This document shows, piece after piece, positions 7,200 to 14,788 of a stretch of 64,000 nucleotides of DNA (position 1 is the stretch's first letter; each line of letters begins with the position of its first letter). The position numbers and the translations under genes are program-made. Source of the stretch: Fictibacillus nanhaiensis (GTDB lineage Bacteria > Bacillota > Bacilli > Bacillales > Fictibacillaceae). The stretch is taken from contig NZ_JAMBOD010000002.1 in NCBI RefSeq assembly GCF_023715445.1, positions 62,001 through 126,000 of the forward strand. The letters run 5' to 3'. The notes beneath the pieces were generated by a model. It worked only from the letters and a program-made list of their open reading frames with translations. It did no database searches and was not told the DNA's origin.

Positions 7200-7375
7200 A
7201 TTTTACGATCGAATTTCCTTTTTGGAGCAAAAATGCTAGGTCTTTGAGCGAAACTCAGCGTTGTTTGAGTGAAACTCAGCCTGGTCTGAGCGAAACGAGC
7301 AGTCGATTGAGCGAAAACTCACTATTATTGAGCGAACGTGTATTAAAATTAAAGAACACGTACCGTAAAAACCTC
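7200..7375 (+). repeat. family I 21-nt-period repeat, copy A
   Basis: Six units start at 7224, 7245, 7266, 7287, 7308 and 7329, exactly 21 nt apart, with core TGAGCGAAA. A conserved end follows: ACGTGT, an AT-rich spacer, ACACGTACCGTAAAAA. The reverse complement matches copy B (30221-30400) almost throughout and copy C (43228-43385) in part. It fills the gap between the DUF1648 gene and the CMD gene. See findings. Confidence 0.85.
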
Positions 7376-7391
7376 AACAAACAAAAAAAGA

Positions 7392-7418
7392 AGAGACCGA
7401 CTTAATCAATCGGTCTCT
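7392..7418 (-). terminator. terminator of the CMD-family gene
   Basis: AGAGACCGA (7392-7400) pairs with TCGGTCTCT (7410-7418); on the minus strand it is followed by a T-rich run, 9 nt after the stop at 7427. Confidence 0.85.
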
Positions 7419-7426
7419 CCTCTTCT

Positions 7427-7870
7427 TTATTTATTTTCAATCCCCATTGCGATAATAAACCAATTGGCTCCGTTCTTGCTTCCGATTTGGAAAAAGAGCG
7501 CAATGATTTCTTCACGTGTAAAATGTTCGGTTAATCTGTTGTACATTTCATCGGGCAGCTGTCCGTGATACGCCATGATGTGATCGGTTAGTTCCAGTGC
7601 TAGTTTGTGGCGTTCTGACAGTTTTGCTTCCCCTTGTTTCATTGCTGTTTGTCGCGAAGACTCATCCAGAGTCCCGTAGTCCATGCTTTGTCAGTAATCG
7701 CAGCCGTTGTTTGAAGCAGACCGCAACCGCAGCATTTCCATCAGTTCGGGTTCTAGGATGTTGTTTAGCGCTTTGTCCATTTGCTGAAATGCGTCAAGAA
7801 TTTCAGGAGCATTGGCAAGTGCTTTTTTAAATGGTGTTCCTTCTACATTTACTTCAGGCAATCGTGCCAT
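7427..7870 (-). pseudogene. CMD/AhpD-like protein interrupted by TGA at the second CxxC cysteine (nonsense mutation or selenocysteine)
   Basis: Read as one frame from ATG 7870 (GGGAGGT about 7 nt upstream), this gives 147 codons of a carboxymuconolactone decarboxylase/AhpD-like protein. The AhpD-type motif is E45-x(11)-C57-D-Y-X60, where X60 is TGA at 7693-7691; all other codons are intact and the frame continues QSMDYGTLDESS to the stop at 7427. AhpD-like proteins use CxxC for peroxide/disulfide chemistry. A small hairpin, GACTC-loop-GAGTC at 7659-7673, begins 17 nt after TGA with G in the 5-nt loop, loosely like a bacterial SECIS. No selenocysteine machinery genes lie in this window, so a simple nonsense mutation is at least as likely. 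Confidence 0.75.
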
Positions 7871-8196
7871 CGTACGACCTCCCTTTTAAATTTATTCTTC
7901 TTGTTTTTAGAATACGATACCTTCAGCATTTTTCCTATCATTCTGCTTTGTAAAAATAGTAGATCATCGTTTTCACATTTGTGTTATGTAATGTTTACTA
8001 TCGTAACTCTATCTTAAGATAATAGTTAAGCCTTACATGCTACGCTTTATTCATAGTCATATAGACTTATCAATCACTGAGTCGTGGTAAATTATCATTA
8101 TTTTCATATAACGTGAAAGGGTTTTGTTGAAAATTGTTGAATCCCTTTAGCACACCCAGCCAAGCTTGCTTGGTAATACATCAGAGGAGTGATTTT
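7871..8196. other. intergenic region before the subtilase gene
   Basis: A 326-bp AT-rich gap between divergent genes, expected to carry both promoters. Close to the subtilase start are two potential leader hairpins: AAAGGG (about 8114) with CCCTTT (about 8146), and CCAAG-CTTG-CTTGG near 8160-8173. They might stabilise the mRNA. No further gene is visible. Confidence 0.4.
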
Positions 8197-9369
8197 ATGT
8201 TAAAGCGTTTTGTGGCAGGCGCCGCATCATTACCCCTTTTAATATCTTTAGTTCTCCCGGCATCGGCTGCTGAGTCAGAAGTGCAGGAGGCTTCATTTAC
8301 ATCTGCTGCAAAACAGCAGGCTGCACAGGAAATCATCGTTCATTATAAAGATTCTGTTTCTGCTGCTTCGTCTAAAAATGTCGCTTCAAAGTACGGTGAG
8401 GTCGTAGATTCTACTGAAGACTTTACTGTTATTAAAGTGAGCGGCAATGTAGCAGATGCGGTTAAAAAGTTTGAAAGTCTTGATTCTGTTGAGTACGCAG
8501 AGCCGAACATTACTTTACACGCGAGCTATGTACCAAACGATCCTGATTATAAAACAAAGCAATATGCTCCTCAAAAAGTTAGTGCCGAACAAGCTTGGGA
8601 TACTACGCAAAGTGCATCCAACGTTAAAATTGCGGTAGTTGATACGGGAGTCGATTACTATCACCCTGATTTAGATGGTAAAGTCATCAAAGGTGCGGAT
8701 TTTGTTGCTGACGACGATGATCCGATCGACGAGAACGATCATGGTACGCACGTTGCGGGTATCGCTGCTGCCAACACGAATAATGGTATAGGTATTGCGG
8801 GACTTGCTCCCAAAGCTTCTATTCTGGCTGTTCGTGTGCTTGATGCGGATGGCAGCGGAACGTTGGATGATGTCGCTCAAGGTATCCGATATGCCGCTGA
8901 CCAGGGCGCGCAAGTGATCAACTTAAGTCTTGGCGGAAACCTCGGTTCAAAGACTCTTCAAGACGCCGTCAACTATGCATGGAACAAAGGTTCAGTCATC
9001 GTGGCGGCTGCAGGAAACACTGGCGTTGCTCTTCCAAGCTACCCGGCTTATTATTCAAATGCGATCGCGGTTGCTGCAACGGATCAAAACGACCAGAAAG
9101 CTTCTTTCTCCAACTTCGGTACATGGGTTGATATTGCTGCACCCGGCGTTGATATTTATTCTACGATAACAAATAATCAATACGCGAGCTACTCAGGAAC
9201 TTCCATGGCTTCACCGGTTGTTGCAGGTGTTGCTGGACTGTTAGCCGCTCAAGGTAAAAATGCTTCTCAAATCCGCGCGGCACTTGAGGATACGGCGGAT
9301 CCTGTTACAGGAACAGGGACGTTATTCCAAAATGGCCGTGTGAATGCGGCAAAAGCAGTTCAGCAATAA
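8197..9369 (+). CDS. secreted subtilisin-like serine protease (S8)
   Basis: A 390-residue prepro-subtilase. Signal peptide: MLKRF, a hydrophobic stretch, then ASAAESEVQ (cleavage near residue 25). An I9-type propeptide spans about 40-110 (EIIVHYKDSV, FTVIKVSG, VEYAEPN). The catalytic triad is D149 (VVDTGVD), H182 (DHGTHVAG) and S336 (SGTSMASP), with oxyanion N274 (AAAGNTG). The thermitase-like order SNVKIAVVDTG and C-terminal FQNGRVNAAKAVQQ fit an extracellular protease of ordinary size. ATG 8197 has AGAGGAG about 7 nt upstream; a longer in-frame start at 8134 would put residues before the signal peptide. Monocistronic, with a terminator at 9385-9416. Confidence 0.95.
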   Translation: MLKRFVAGAASLPLLISLVLPASAAESEVQEASFTSAAKQQAAQEIIVHYKDSVSAASSKNVASKYGEVVDSTEDFTVIKVSGNVADAVKKFESLDSVEYAEPNITLHASYVPNDPDYKTKQYAPQKVSAEQAWDTTQSASNVKIAVVDTGVDYYHPDLDGKVIKGADFVADDDDPIDENDHGTHVAGIAAANTNNGIGIAGLAPKASILAVRVLDADGSGTLDDVAQGIRYAADQGAQVINLSLGGNLGSKTLQDAVNYAWNKGSVIVAAAGNTGVALPSYPAYYSNAIAVAATDQNDQKASFSNFGTWVDIAAPGVDIYSTITNNQYASYSGTSMASPVVAGVAGLLAAQGKNASQIRAALEDTADPVTGTGTLFQNGRVNAAKAVQQ

Positions 9370-9384
9370 ATAAATGGTTCATAG

Positions 9385-9416
9385 CCTCCGGAGTTACTTG
9401 TTCCGGAGGTTTGTTG
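9385..9416 (+). terminator. terminator of the subtilase gene
   Basis: CCTCCGGA (9385-9392) pairs with TCCGGAGG (9402-9409), followed by TTTGTTGTTT. Confidence 0.8.
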
Positions 9417-9461
9417 TTTAAATTTCGCCGCTTATTGAAACACTTATAAAAAGGATAAAGT

Positions 9462-9671
9462 GTGAGCGGAGGGATTTTTATTTTTGGATTTGGAAAAAAG
9501 AAAAAACTCGAGCAAGGTAAGGAAGATGGAAATCAGGCTCAATCTACAAATGCTGAAAAAAGGCAGACGGAAAAGGAAGCTGAAGAAAAGATCGTGTATT
9601 TCTTTTTGATCAGCACCGCCCTCTTTGGGATTATTCTGCTGTATTTAGGAATTTCGAAGGAGATGACCTAA
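9462..9671 (+). CDS. small single-span membrane protein
   Basis: A protein of up to 69 residues: a short start, GFGKKKKLEQGKEDGNQAQS and a charged linker, then one C-terminal helix YFFLISTALFGIILLYLGI. The start is unclear: GTG at 9462 gives the longest form, but GGAGGG at 9466-9472 would favour a codon further in (for example ATT, about 9479). It is not recognised as a named family. The charged-then-hydrophobic layout and the upstream Shine-Dalgarno support it being real. Confidence 0.5.
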   Translation: MSGGIFIFGFGKKKKLEQGKEDGNQAQSTNAEKRQTEKEAEEKIVYFFLISTALFGIILLYLGISKEMT

Positions 9672-9751
9672 ATCGCATTTGATTTTCCCTTGTGGTATGG
9701 CATAATGAATGTAACTTTTATATTACTTTACCGATTTTTTATTGAATCGGT

Positions 9752-9855
9752 CTCTTATTTCGAGCAGGCGGAGGGAATTAGCCCTATGAAGCCCGGCAAC
9801 CACCTTTTAAAAGGCACGGTGCTACATCTAACAGTCTATGACTGAAAGATAAGAG
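9752..9855 (+). ncRNA. SAM-I (S-box) riboswitch aptamer
   Basis: P1 is CTCTTAT (9752-9758) with ATAAGAG (9849-9855). Inside are the canonical S-box elements: GGCGGAGGGA, GCCCTATGAAGCCCGGCAAC, and a variable P3 arm with AAAAGGCACGGTGCTA. It binds S-adenosylmethionine and should terminate transcription when SAM is high. The downstream coding sequence is not a methionine gene, and a dispersed repeat lies between. See findings. Confidence 0.95.
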
Positions 9856-9875
9856 GATATTGTTGAGTATGAACT

Positions 9876-9907
9876 CGTCCTCTTTTATCAAGAGGGCGTT
9901 TTTTATT
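9876..9907 (+). terminator. SAM riboswitch expression-platform terminator
   Basis: CGTCCTCTT (9876-9884) pairs with AAGAGGGCG (9890-9898), followed by TTTTTTATTTT. The P1 3' strand (AAGAGGA, 9851-9857) can pair with TCCTCTT instead, giving the usual antiterminator switch. Confidence 0.9.
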
Positions 9908-9910
9908 TTA

Positions 9911-10137
9911 AGGCTGTTTTCGTAATCATTGTTGTTTTTGAAAGTAGTTGATCTCCGTTTCAGGATGCTCGCTTTCCGCGGGGCGTGCGGTGAGCCACCT
10001 AGCTGCGTTGCACCTTCTGTGTCTCACCTGTCACGCTGATCCCGCAGGAGTCTCGCACCTTACACTCCAATCAACCTGCCAATGGAGGCAAATTACAAAC
10101 ATTTCACTAGAAACCACAATCTTTTAGAAAACAGCCT
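9911..10137 (+). repeat. MITE-like dispersed repeat, copy 1
   Basis: Terminal inverted repeats AGGCTGTTTTC (9911) and GAAAACAGCCT (ending 10137) enclose a GC-rich core with GGATGCTCGCTTTCCGCGGG and GCAGGAGTCTCGCACCTT. The core recurs at 41683-41823 (inverted) and 56691-56983. It lies between the SAM riboswitch and the YuiH-like gene. No transposase is encoded. Confidence 0.8.
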
Positions 10138-10163
10138 ATTTTAAAGAAAGGTGTGAATGGAAA

Positions 10164-10832
10164 ATGGGATTAAATAAGGCAGATAGAATTAAAAAAATGC
10201 GCGTTCCTGAGGCAGGTGAAGGATTAGAAGGCCGATTGCCTCCAGGGCAAGTGGTAACAGAGCGTTTTCCGATTTTGCACGAGGGAGAAGTACCGGTTTA
10301 TGACATGAAAAAATGGTCGTTATCTGTAGAAGGACTCGTGGGGAAACGCGTCGAATTTTCATTTGAAGACATCATGAAAATGCCGCAAACGACAGTGGTG
10401 CGCGACATTCATTGTGTAACAAGATGGTCCCGGTTCGACAATGCTTTTGAGGGAGTAAAGTTTACCGACTTTTTAAAGGAAATCGATGTGGACCCGAAAG
10501 CAAAGTATGTGATGGTGCATGGGGATTACGATTATACGACGAATGTTCCAATGGAAGATCTGCTGCGTGATGATGTTCTTTTAGCGCATTCGTTTGATGG
10601 CAAACCGCTGACAGAAAAGCACGGATTTCCTCTTCGCTTAGTGGTCCCCCACCTTTATTTTTGGAAAAGTGCCAAGTGGATTCGCAAGTTCGAGTTTTTG
10701 GCGGAGGATCAGCCTGGTTTTTGGGAACAGAACGGGTTTCATATGTATGGCGATCCGTTTAAGGAAGAACGGTTTTCTGAAGAAGGGTTCGAGATGCCTG
10801 AGGATGAGTGGAAAAAGAAAGATTTTGATTGA
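10164..10832 (+). CDS. sulfite-oxidase-like molybdopterin-binding protein (YuiH-like)
   Basis: A 222-residue oxidoreductase molybdopterin-binding domain protein. Diagnostic segments are VRDIHCVTRWSR, containing the cysteine that ligates molybdenum in sulfite-oxidase folds, GVKFTDFLKEID, and GFPLRLVVPHLYFWKSAKWI. There is no Tat signal peptide and no C-terminal dimerisation domain, so it is the short cytoplasmic form seen in Bacillus YuiH. AAAGGTG lies about 10 nt before the ATG. It follows the SAM riboswitch by roughly 250 nt with a dispersed repeat between them; whether the riboswitch controls it is open. Substrate unknown. Confidence 0.85.
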   Translation: MGLNKADRIKKMRVPEAGEGLEGRLPPGQVVTERFPILHEGEVPVYDMKKWSLSVEGLVGKRVEFSFEDIMKMPQTTVVRDIHCVTRWSRFDNAFEGVKFTDFLKEIDVDPKAKYVMVHGDYDYTTNVPMEDLLRDDVLLAHSFDGKPLTEKHGFPLRLVVPHLYFWKSAKWIRKFEFLAEDQPGFWEQNGFHMYGDPFKEERFSEEGFEMPEDEWKKKDFD

Positions 10833-10865
10833 TCATAAGAAACAAAATATGGGGAACAAAAGTAG

Positions 10866-11165
10866 TTACTTTTTTCCCCTTAGTGCTTTAATTTCTTTTT
10901 TTAGTGAGGTCAACTGGTCCTGAATGTCTTTCATCTGAGATTCCTGTTTTTCCTGATCTTTTTGTTCCTGGATCTGATCAATGTAAATTTGTCTCAGTGC
11001 AATGGCAGCACTTAATGTGGCAATTAAGTCTGCGGCAGTTGTAAGGGCTGATGCAAATAGCGCGAGCTCTGCAGCAAATGTAGTGGCATCTTTATTGTTT
11101 TCCAGGAATTCTTCTTCTGCTGTTGCCAAAACGACGTCTACCACACGTTGGTTCAAGCCATTCAC
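10866..11165 (-). CDS. hypothetical helical/coiled-coil protein
   Basis: A 99-residue protein, not recognised. It is helical throughout: an Ala/Leu-rich middle (TTFAAELALFASALTTAADL) and a C-terminal coiled coil rich in Gln, Glu and Lys (QKDQEKQESQMKDIQDQL, then LKKEIKALRGKK). AAGGAGTGA immediately precedes the ATG with good spacing. Small proteins of this design occur near spore or phage-like genes, but nothing here assigns a role. Confidence 0.6.
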   Translation of the reverse strand: MNGLNQRVVDVVLATAEEEFLENNKDATTFAAELALFASALTTAADLIATLSAAIALRQIYIDQIQEQKDQEKQESQMKDIQDQLTSLKKEIKALRGKK

Positions 11166-11334
11166 TCCTTTACTCCTGCTTTTTAATACAATATGCGTTT
11201 GCCCTGGTTGCGGTGCTTTAGCCTATTCGTTTTTCAATTTGTTTTTGGCAGCAAAACTTTTGTTTTTTCGGCATTTCATCTTGAATCACTAGGCATATTG
11301 TCCGATATAAAAGTTAATAAGGGGAGGTTTGGCG

Positions 11335-11526
11335 ATGGATCAGTGGCTGTCATTTCGGATTCCGTTCGATATTTTTTCTATCTATATCTTGCTCGCTGCT
11401 TTTATTGTTGTTGGAATTGTTGCAAGCCTGCTTCGGACAGCCTTACCAGAGTGGTCAGTGAAAATCTTTAGTTATGCGGGATTCCTAGGGGTTGTTTTTG
11501 CTTGGCTGAAGCTGTTGGAATATTAA
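11335..11526 (+). CDS. small two-span membrane protein
   Basis: A 63-residue protein starting MDQWLSFRIPFDIF. It has one hydrophobic helix (IYILLAAFIVVGIVASLL) and a second near the C-terminus (SYAGFLGVVFAWLKLL). ATG 11335 has GGGGAGG (11321-11327) 7 nt upstream. A bidirectional terminator follows at 11539-11566. Family not recognised. Confidence 0.65.
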   Translation: MDQWLSFRIPFDIFSIYILLAAFIVVGIVASLLRTALPEWSVKIFSYAGFLGVVFAWLKLLEY

Positions 11527-11538
11527 TCTTTACATAAA

Positions 11539-11566
11539 AAAACGCCAGCGGCCGCTTGGCGTTTTT
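11539..11566. terminator. bidirectional terminator
   Basis: AAAACGCCA and TGGCGTTTT flank a GC-rich palindromic loop region GCGGCCGC; A and T runs sit on either side. It separates convergent genes. Confidence 0.85.
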
Positions 11567-11570
11567 TCGT

Positions 11571-13499
11571 TCAGATGGATTTAAAAAGCAGTTTTCGCAG
11601 AACGGGCATGAGGTAATCTACAAGCTCAGCTGCACTTGGCACGACAACGTTTTGCGGACCATAAATATTCTGCATGAGCTTCTCTTCTTCTTCCGTTATT
11701 TCCCCATTGGCGATGTACATGCCGATTATTTCGATTCCGAATTTTCTCGTGCGGGTAACCGCTTCATGCGTATCGAGTACTCCGTGAGTTTCATAGTCGA
11801 ACGCAGCTGGTTCTCCGTCAGAGAAAACGAGCAGAATCTTTTGCTGCTCGGGGCGTTTTGCTAATTCTTCACCCATCCGGCGGATCGAGTAGCCATCGCG
11901 GTTATCTTCTTGCGGTTCGAGCTGCATGATAGACGCACCCGGCTGATGCAGCGAGTTTCTGTACGAGATCACTTCATGAAAATAGTTGGGCTGGTTGTTT
12001 GTTGTCGCGTCAGCCGCATCTTCCCAAAATCCGACGACTGAGTGCGGAATTCTCAGGGCTTTTAGTGTTTCATGAAAAAGAACAATTCCTTTTTGAGTCT
12101 CTTCCATCTTATTGAACATGGACGCTGAACAATCGACGAGAAGTGTGAACGTTGTGTCGAGTTCATGCTGAGACTCTTGTTTTTTGCGGAAAAGTCTTGG
12201 GTTCTTGTCTGTTACAAGTCTTGTAAGCTTCTTTCCGAGTCTTCCGAAATGCAGATCTTCACGCGGACTTGTTCGTTTATGTTCCATTGTTTTTAAGAAA
12301 TTTTGTTTAAGCTGCGTGACAAATGGTGCTATTTCTTGTTCGAAGCGTTCATATTGAGCGAATTCTTCTGGTGTGGCCGGTTTTGCCGGCAGGAGATGCT
12401 CCGTTACATTTTTGTTCACTTCGCCGTAAGGATAGTGATTGGTTGAGTCGGAGCCAGATTGGTTGCTGTCGGTTTCAGCTCCGTGTTCGTTCTGGGTATT
12501 GAAGTCGTTGTTATCCGTCGATTGAGCGTTCGTCTGAACAGATCCAAAAACGGCGTCACCGCTTTCCGCTTCCCTCGCCGCTTCTCCTAACAGATCCGTA
12601 TTCGTTCCTTGATCGAGATCCATTTGCAAAAAGGAATCCTGCGGGTCAGATGTTTCATCGTGCCACGATGAATGCGATTCCTTTTCTTGCTCGTCTTCTT
12701 TCTCTTCTTTATCTTCATCTTTCGTGATCGTTTTTTTCGTTTTTGTTTCGCTGTTGCGCGTTAGGTCGTCAAATGTTTGTTCTTCGTTTGTTGCATCCAC
12801 TAGTTTTGGTCTATCGCTAAAACTGCGGTAGGCTGTTTTCATGTCCAGGAATTCCGGGTATCGCTTTGTGATGTCCGCCATTTGGAGGACGATGTTTGCG
12901 ATATCCTGAGTGGATGTTGCTGTTATCAGCCGTGTGAGTAATGACCGCAGTTCCTGGTAGAGCGGTTGCGTTTGTTGAGGCACCGCGACAAAGCGTTTAT
13001 TTGCTAAAAGAATAATATGGCAAAATAAAGCGTCGAGTTCACGCTTTTGCTGAATGTGCTTACGGTATTCACGGTTGTAGTGTACTTGGAACGTTTCTTT
13101 TCTGAGCTTGAACGCATGTGTCATCCCAGGACGGTTCGTTTTGCAGATTTCTTCTAAGCGGAAATCTTCTGAAAACAGGAGAACCTGCTTCAGGAATTCA
13201 CGGTGCGGGTGAGATTTCAGCTTGTGGAGTGTGTTCCAAATCACGTCGTCATCGGTATAGAACTGTGTACCATAGCTTCGCAAATACACGTCGGATTTCC
13301 AGCCTTCTAGCTGAATTTCTCTTGGGAATGGATTCCAAAACTGACTGACATGAGTGACGCCACTCTGTCTTTCCAAGTAAGAATGGTACGAGAAAGAAAC
13401 GTCCATCTTTTCTACTTTTGAAAGAGAACGCGAAAGGTCAATCAGCTGCATATGAACGAAAGAATCGATCTTTGTATCAGCAAAAACTAGGAATTTCAT
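11571..13499 (-). CDS. yojO: VWA-domain protein, YojO/NorD-like
   Basis: A 642-residue cytoplasmic protein. The N-terminal half is helical; residues about 225-350 are a low-complexity acidic and Gln/Asn/Ser-rich linker (KDEDKEEKEDEQEKESHSSW). The C-terminal third is a von Willebrand A domain with the MIDAS motif DCSASMF and FSDGEPAAFD. With the upstream AAA+ ATPase it forms the yojN-yojO pair of B. subtilis, related to NorQ-NorD/MoxR-VWA chaperones that insert metals into or remodel target enzymes. No nitric oxide reductase lies nearby, so the client is unknown. A REP palindrome sits in the 65-nt gap to yojN. Confidence 0.85.
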   Translation of the reverse strand: MKFLVFADTKIDSFVHMQLIDLSRSLSKVEKMDVSFSYHSYLERQSGVTHVSQFWNPFPREIQLEGWKSDVYLRSYGTQFYTDDDVIWNTLHKLKSHPHREFLKQVLLFSEDFRLEEICKTNRPGMTHAFKLRKETFQVHYNREYRKHIQQKRELDALFCHIILLANKRFVAVPQQTQPLYQELRSLLTRLITATSTQDIANIVLQMADITKRYPEFLDMKTAYRSFSDRPKLVDATNEEQTFDDLTRNSETKTKKTITKDEDKEEKEDEQEKESHSSWHDETSDPQDSFLQMDLDQGTNTDLLGEAAREAESGDAVFGSVQTNAQSTDNNDFNTQNEHGAETDSNQSGSDSTNHYPYGEVNKNVTEHLLPAKPATPEEFAQYERFEQEIAPFVTQLKQNFLKTMEHKRTSPREDLHFGRLGKKLTRLVTDKNPRLFRKKQESQHELDTTFTLLVDCSASMFNKMEETQKGIVLFHETLKALRIPHSVVGFWEDAADATTNNQPNYFHEVISYRNSLHQPGASIMQLEPQEDNRDGYSIRRMGEELAKRPEQQKILLVFSDGEPAAFDYETHGVLDTHEAVTRTRKFGIEIIGMYIANGEITEEEEKLMQNIYGPQNVVVPSAAELVDYLMPVLRKLLFKSI

Positions 13500-13525
13500 C
13501 TAGGCGAAACCTCCAAAATCATCGT

Positions 13526-13561
13526 GGGAAATAAATTGTATGGGGTCTGACCCCATTTCCC
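13526..13561. repeat. REP palindrome R1 (GGGGTCTGACCCC type)
   Basis: ATGGGGTC-T-GACCCCAT at 13540-13556 is a perfect palindrome, framed by GGGAAAT (13526-13532) and ATTTCCC (13555-13561). The whole unit is nearly identical to R3 beside the RAYT gene. It lies between yojN and yojO. Confidence 0.85.
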
Positions 13562-13564
13562 AGC

Positions 13565-14449
13565 TTACACAAACAGCGTCGCGGCCACGTTGGAAACGAG
13601 GGCGCGTTCGCGTGCGTCTTCGAGCTTGTCGGCGATTGCGCGTTGGATGGCGCGCTTCGCCGGCAAGTAGACGGAGAGGTCGGCCGCATCCAGCAGTGCA
13701 CGGATGGATGCAGCGTCCTCGGAAAGATGGCCAGCTTTCGCTTGACCAATCAGGTCAGATGAAAGCTGGACAAACTTTGAGAGAACCTCATCGTCTTTTT
13801 GCTGAGACTGGCCTCTCAGCATTTCTTTTAACGTATCTCCTTGGATATAAGGCACCTCGATGACAACAAAGCGATTTTTCAACGCTTCGTTTAACGGTGC
13901 CGTTCCGATATATCCCTCATTTATGGCTGCAATAACGTTGAATCCAGGCTGAGCTTTTACTACTTCACCTGTAAATGGGTTTGCGATTGTTCGACGATAA
14001 TCCAGCATTCCGTTTAGAATCGGCAGCGTTTCAGGCTTTGCGATGTTGATTTCATCGATGTACAAAAAGTGACCGTTGTTCGCAGCTTTTGTCACAGGTC
14101 CAGGGATAAACTCTATTTCTTGTTTGCCGTCTTTGTAGCTTAACGTTTTATGGCCTAATAATGCTTCAGCATCCAAATCAACAGAAGCATTGACTTGGTG
14201 CAGCGGCTGACCAAATAAATTCGATAATAACTCGGCAAGCTTTGTTTTACCAGACCCCGTCGGCCCTTTCAGCAGGACATTTTTACCTAACGCTAGTGCG
14301 GTTACAGCATCTTCTACAAGCGAAGCGTCTGGTGCTGTGTATCCAGGCTTACCAATCAATTCTTTATATATATCCGGCAAATTTTCTAACCGGCGAACCG
14401 CATCTTGTTGCAGCTTTTCTTTTATCTCAATTGGGATTTGAAGGTTCAT
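13565..14449 (-). CDS. yojN: MoxR-type AAA+ ATPase, YojN/NorQ-like
   Basis: A 294-residue AAA+ ATPase with Walker [15 protein letters not shown] (about residue 65), Walker [11 protein letters not shown] and the sensor-1 region [13 protein letters not shown]. Start at ATG 14449 is preferred over an upstream in-frame ATG because AAAGGA is 9 nt away. It heads the yojN-yojO operon; MoxR ATPases work with VWA partners such as the next gene to activate or load metals into client enzymes. REP element R1 has inserted just after its stop. Confidence 0.9.
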   Translation of the reverse strand: MNLQIPIEIKEKLQQDAVRRLENLPDIYKELIGKPGYTAPDASLVEDAVTALALGKNVLLKGPTGSGKTKLAELLSNLFGQPLHQVNASVDLDAEALLGHKTLSYKDGKQEIEFIPGPVTKAANNGHFLYIDEINIAKPETLPILNGMLDYRRTIANPFTGEVVKAQPGFNVIAAINEGYIGTAPLNEALKNRFVVIEVPYIQGDTLKEMLRGQSQQKDDEVLSKFVQLSSDLIGQAKAGHLSEDAASIRALLDAADLSVYLPAKRAIQRAIADKLEDARERALVSNVAATLFV

Positions 14450-14568
14450 TTTAAAAAATCCTTTCTCATCATCTATCAACAGTATTCCTGTAATCCGGTA
14501 CATAAATCCTTACACACTGTATCATTGTAAGCTTTTACAAGGCAAGTCTGCAGAATTCATAAGTAAAA

Positions 14569-14598
14569 ACGCTTAGATCTTTGCAATGACCTAAGCGT
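14569..14598 (-). terminator. terminator overlapping the stop of the Cys-rich small protein gene
   Basis: CTAAGCGT (14591-14598, containing the stop codon) pairs with ACGCTTAG (14569-14576); a T run follows on the minus strand. Confidence 0.8.
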
Positions 14599-14773
14599 TC
14601 TCATCCTTTTCCATAAGCTTAATAACATGAGGTTTGGGCTCCCAGCAATTGAACTGGTAGTCAGGTTTTGTTTGAAACCCGAGTCGAGTACAAGAATAGT
14701 ACATACCTTTGTCTGTTTTTTCTGGTTTGAAATTCACACATGTAGCACAGCAATGATATTTGTTCACTTTCAC
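14591..14773 (-). CDS. small cysteine-rich protein
   Basis: A 60-residue protein with paired cysteines: YHCCATCVNF near the N-terminus, then YSCTRLGF and FNCWEPKPHV, giving five cysteines plus one histidine in a zinc-binding-like spacing. The GTG at 14773 is preferred because AAAGGA is about 10 nt upstream; a GTG at 14782 would be only 1-2 nt from it. It lies 15 nt behind the YdcF gene and is probably co-transcribed with it. Metal binding is inferred; function unknown. Confidence 0.7.
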   Translation of the reverse strand: MKVNKYHCCATCVNFKPEKTDKGMYYSCTRLGFQTKPDYQFNCWEPKPHVIKLMEKDENA

Positions 14774-14788
14774 GAGTGTCACATCCTT

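Noticed and set aside
7224-7350. CRISPR array interpretation of the 21-nt-period repeats
   Set aside because: Repeat cores are 8-9 nt with 12-nt variable parts, far shorter than CRISPR repeats and spacers, and no cas genes are nearby.
8671-8913. Antisense reading frame inside the subtilase gene
   Set aside because: It is the shadow of a well-supported coding sequence with catalytic motifs in the sense frame; no ribosome-binding site.
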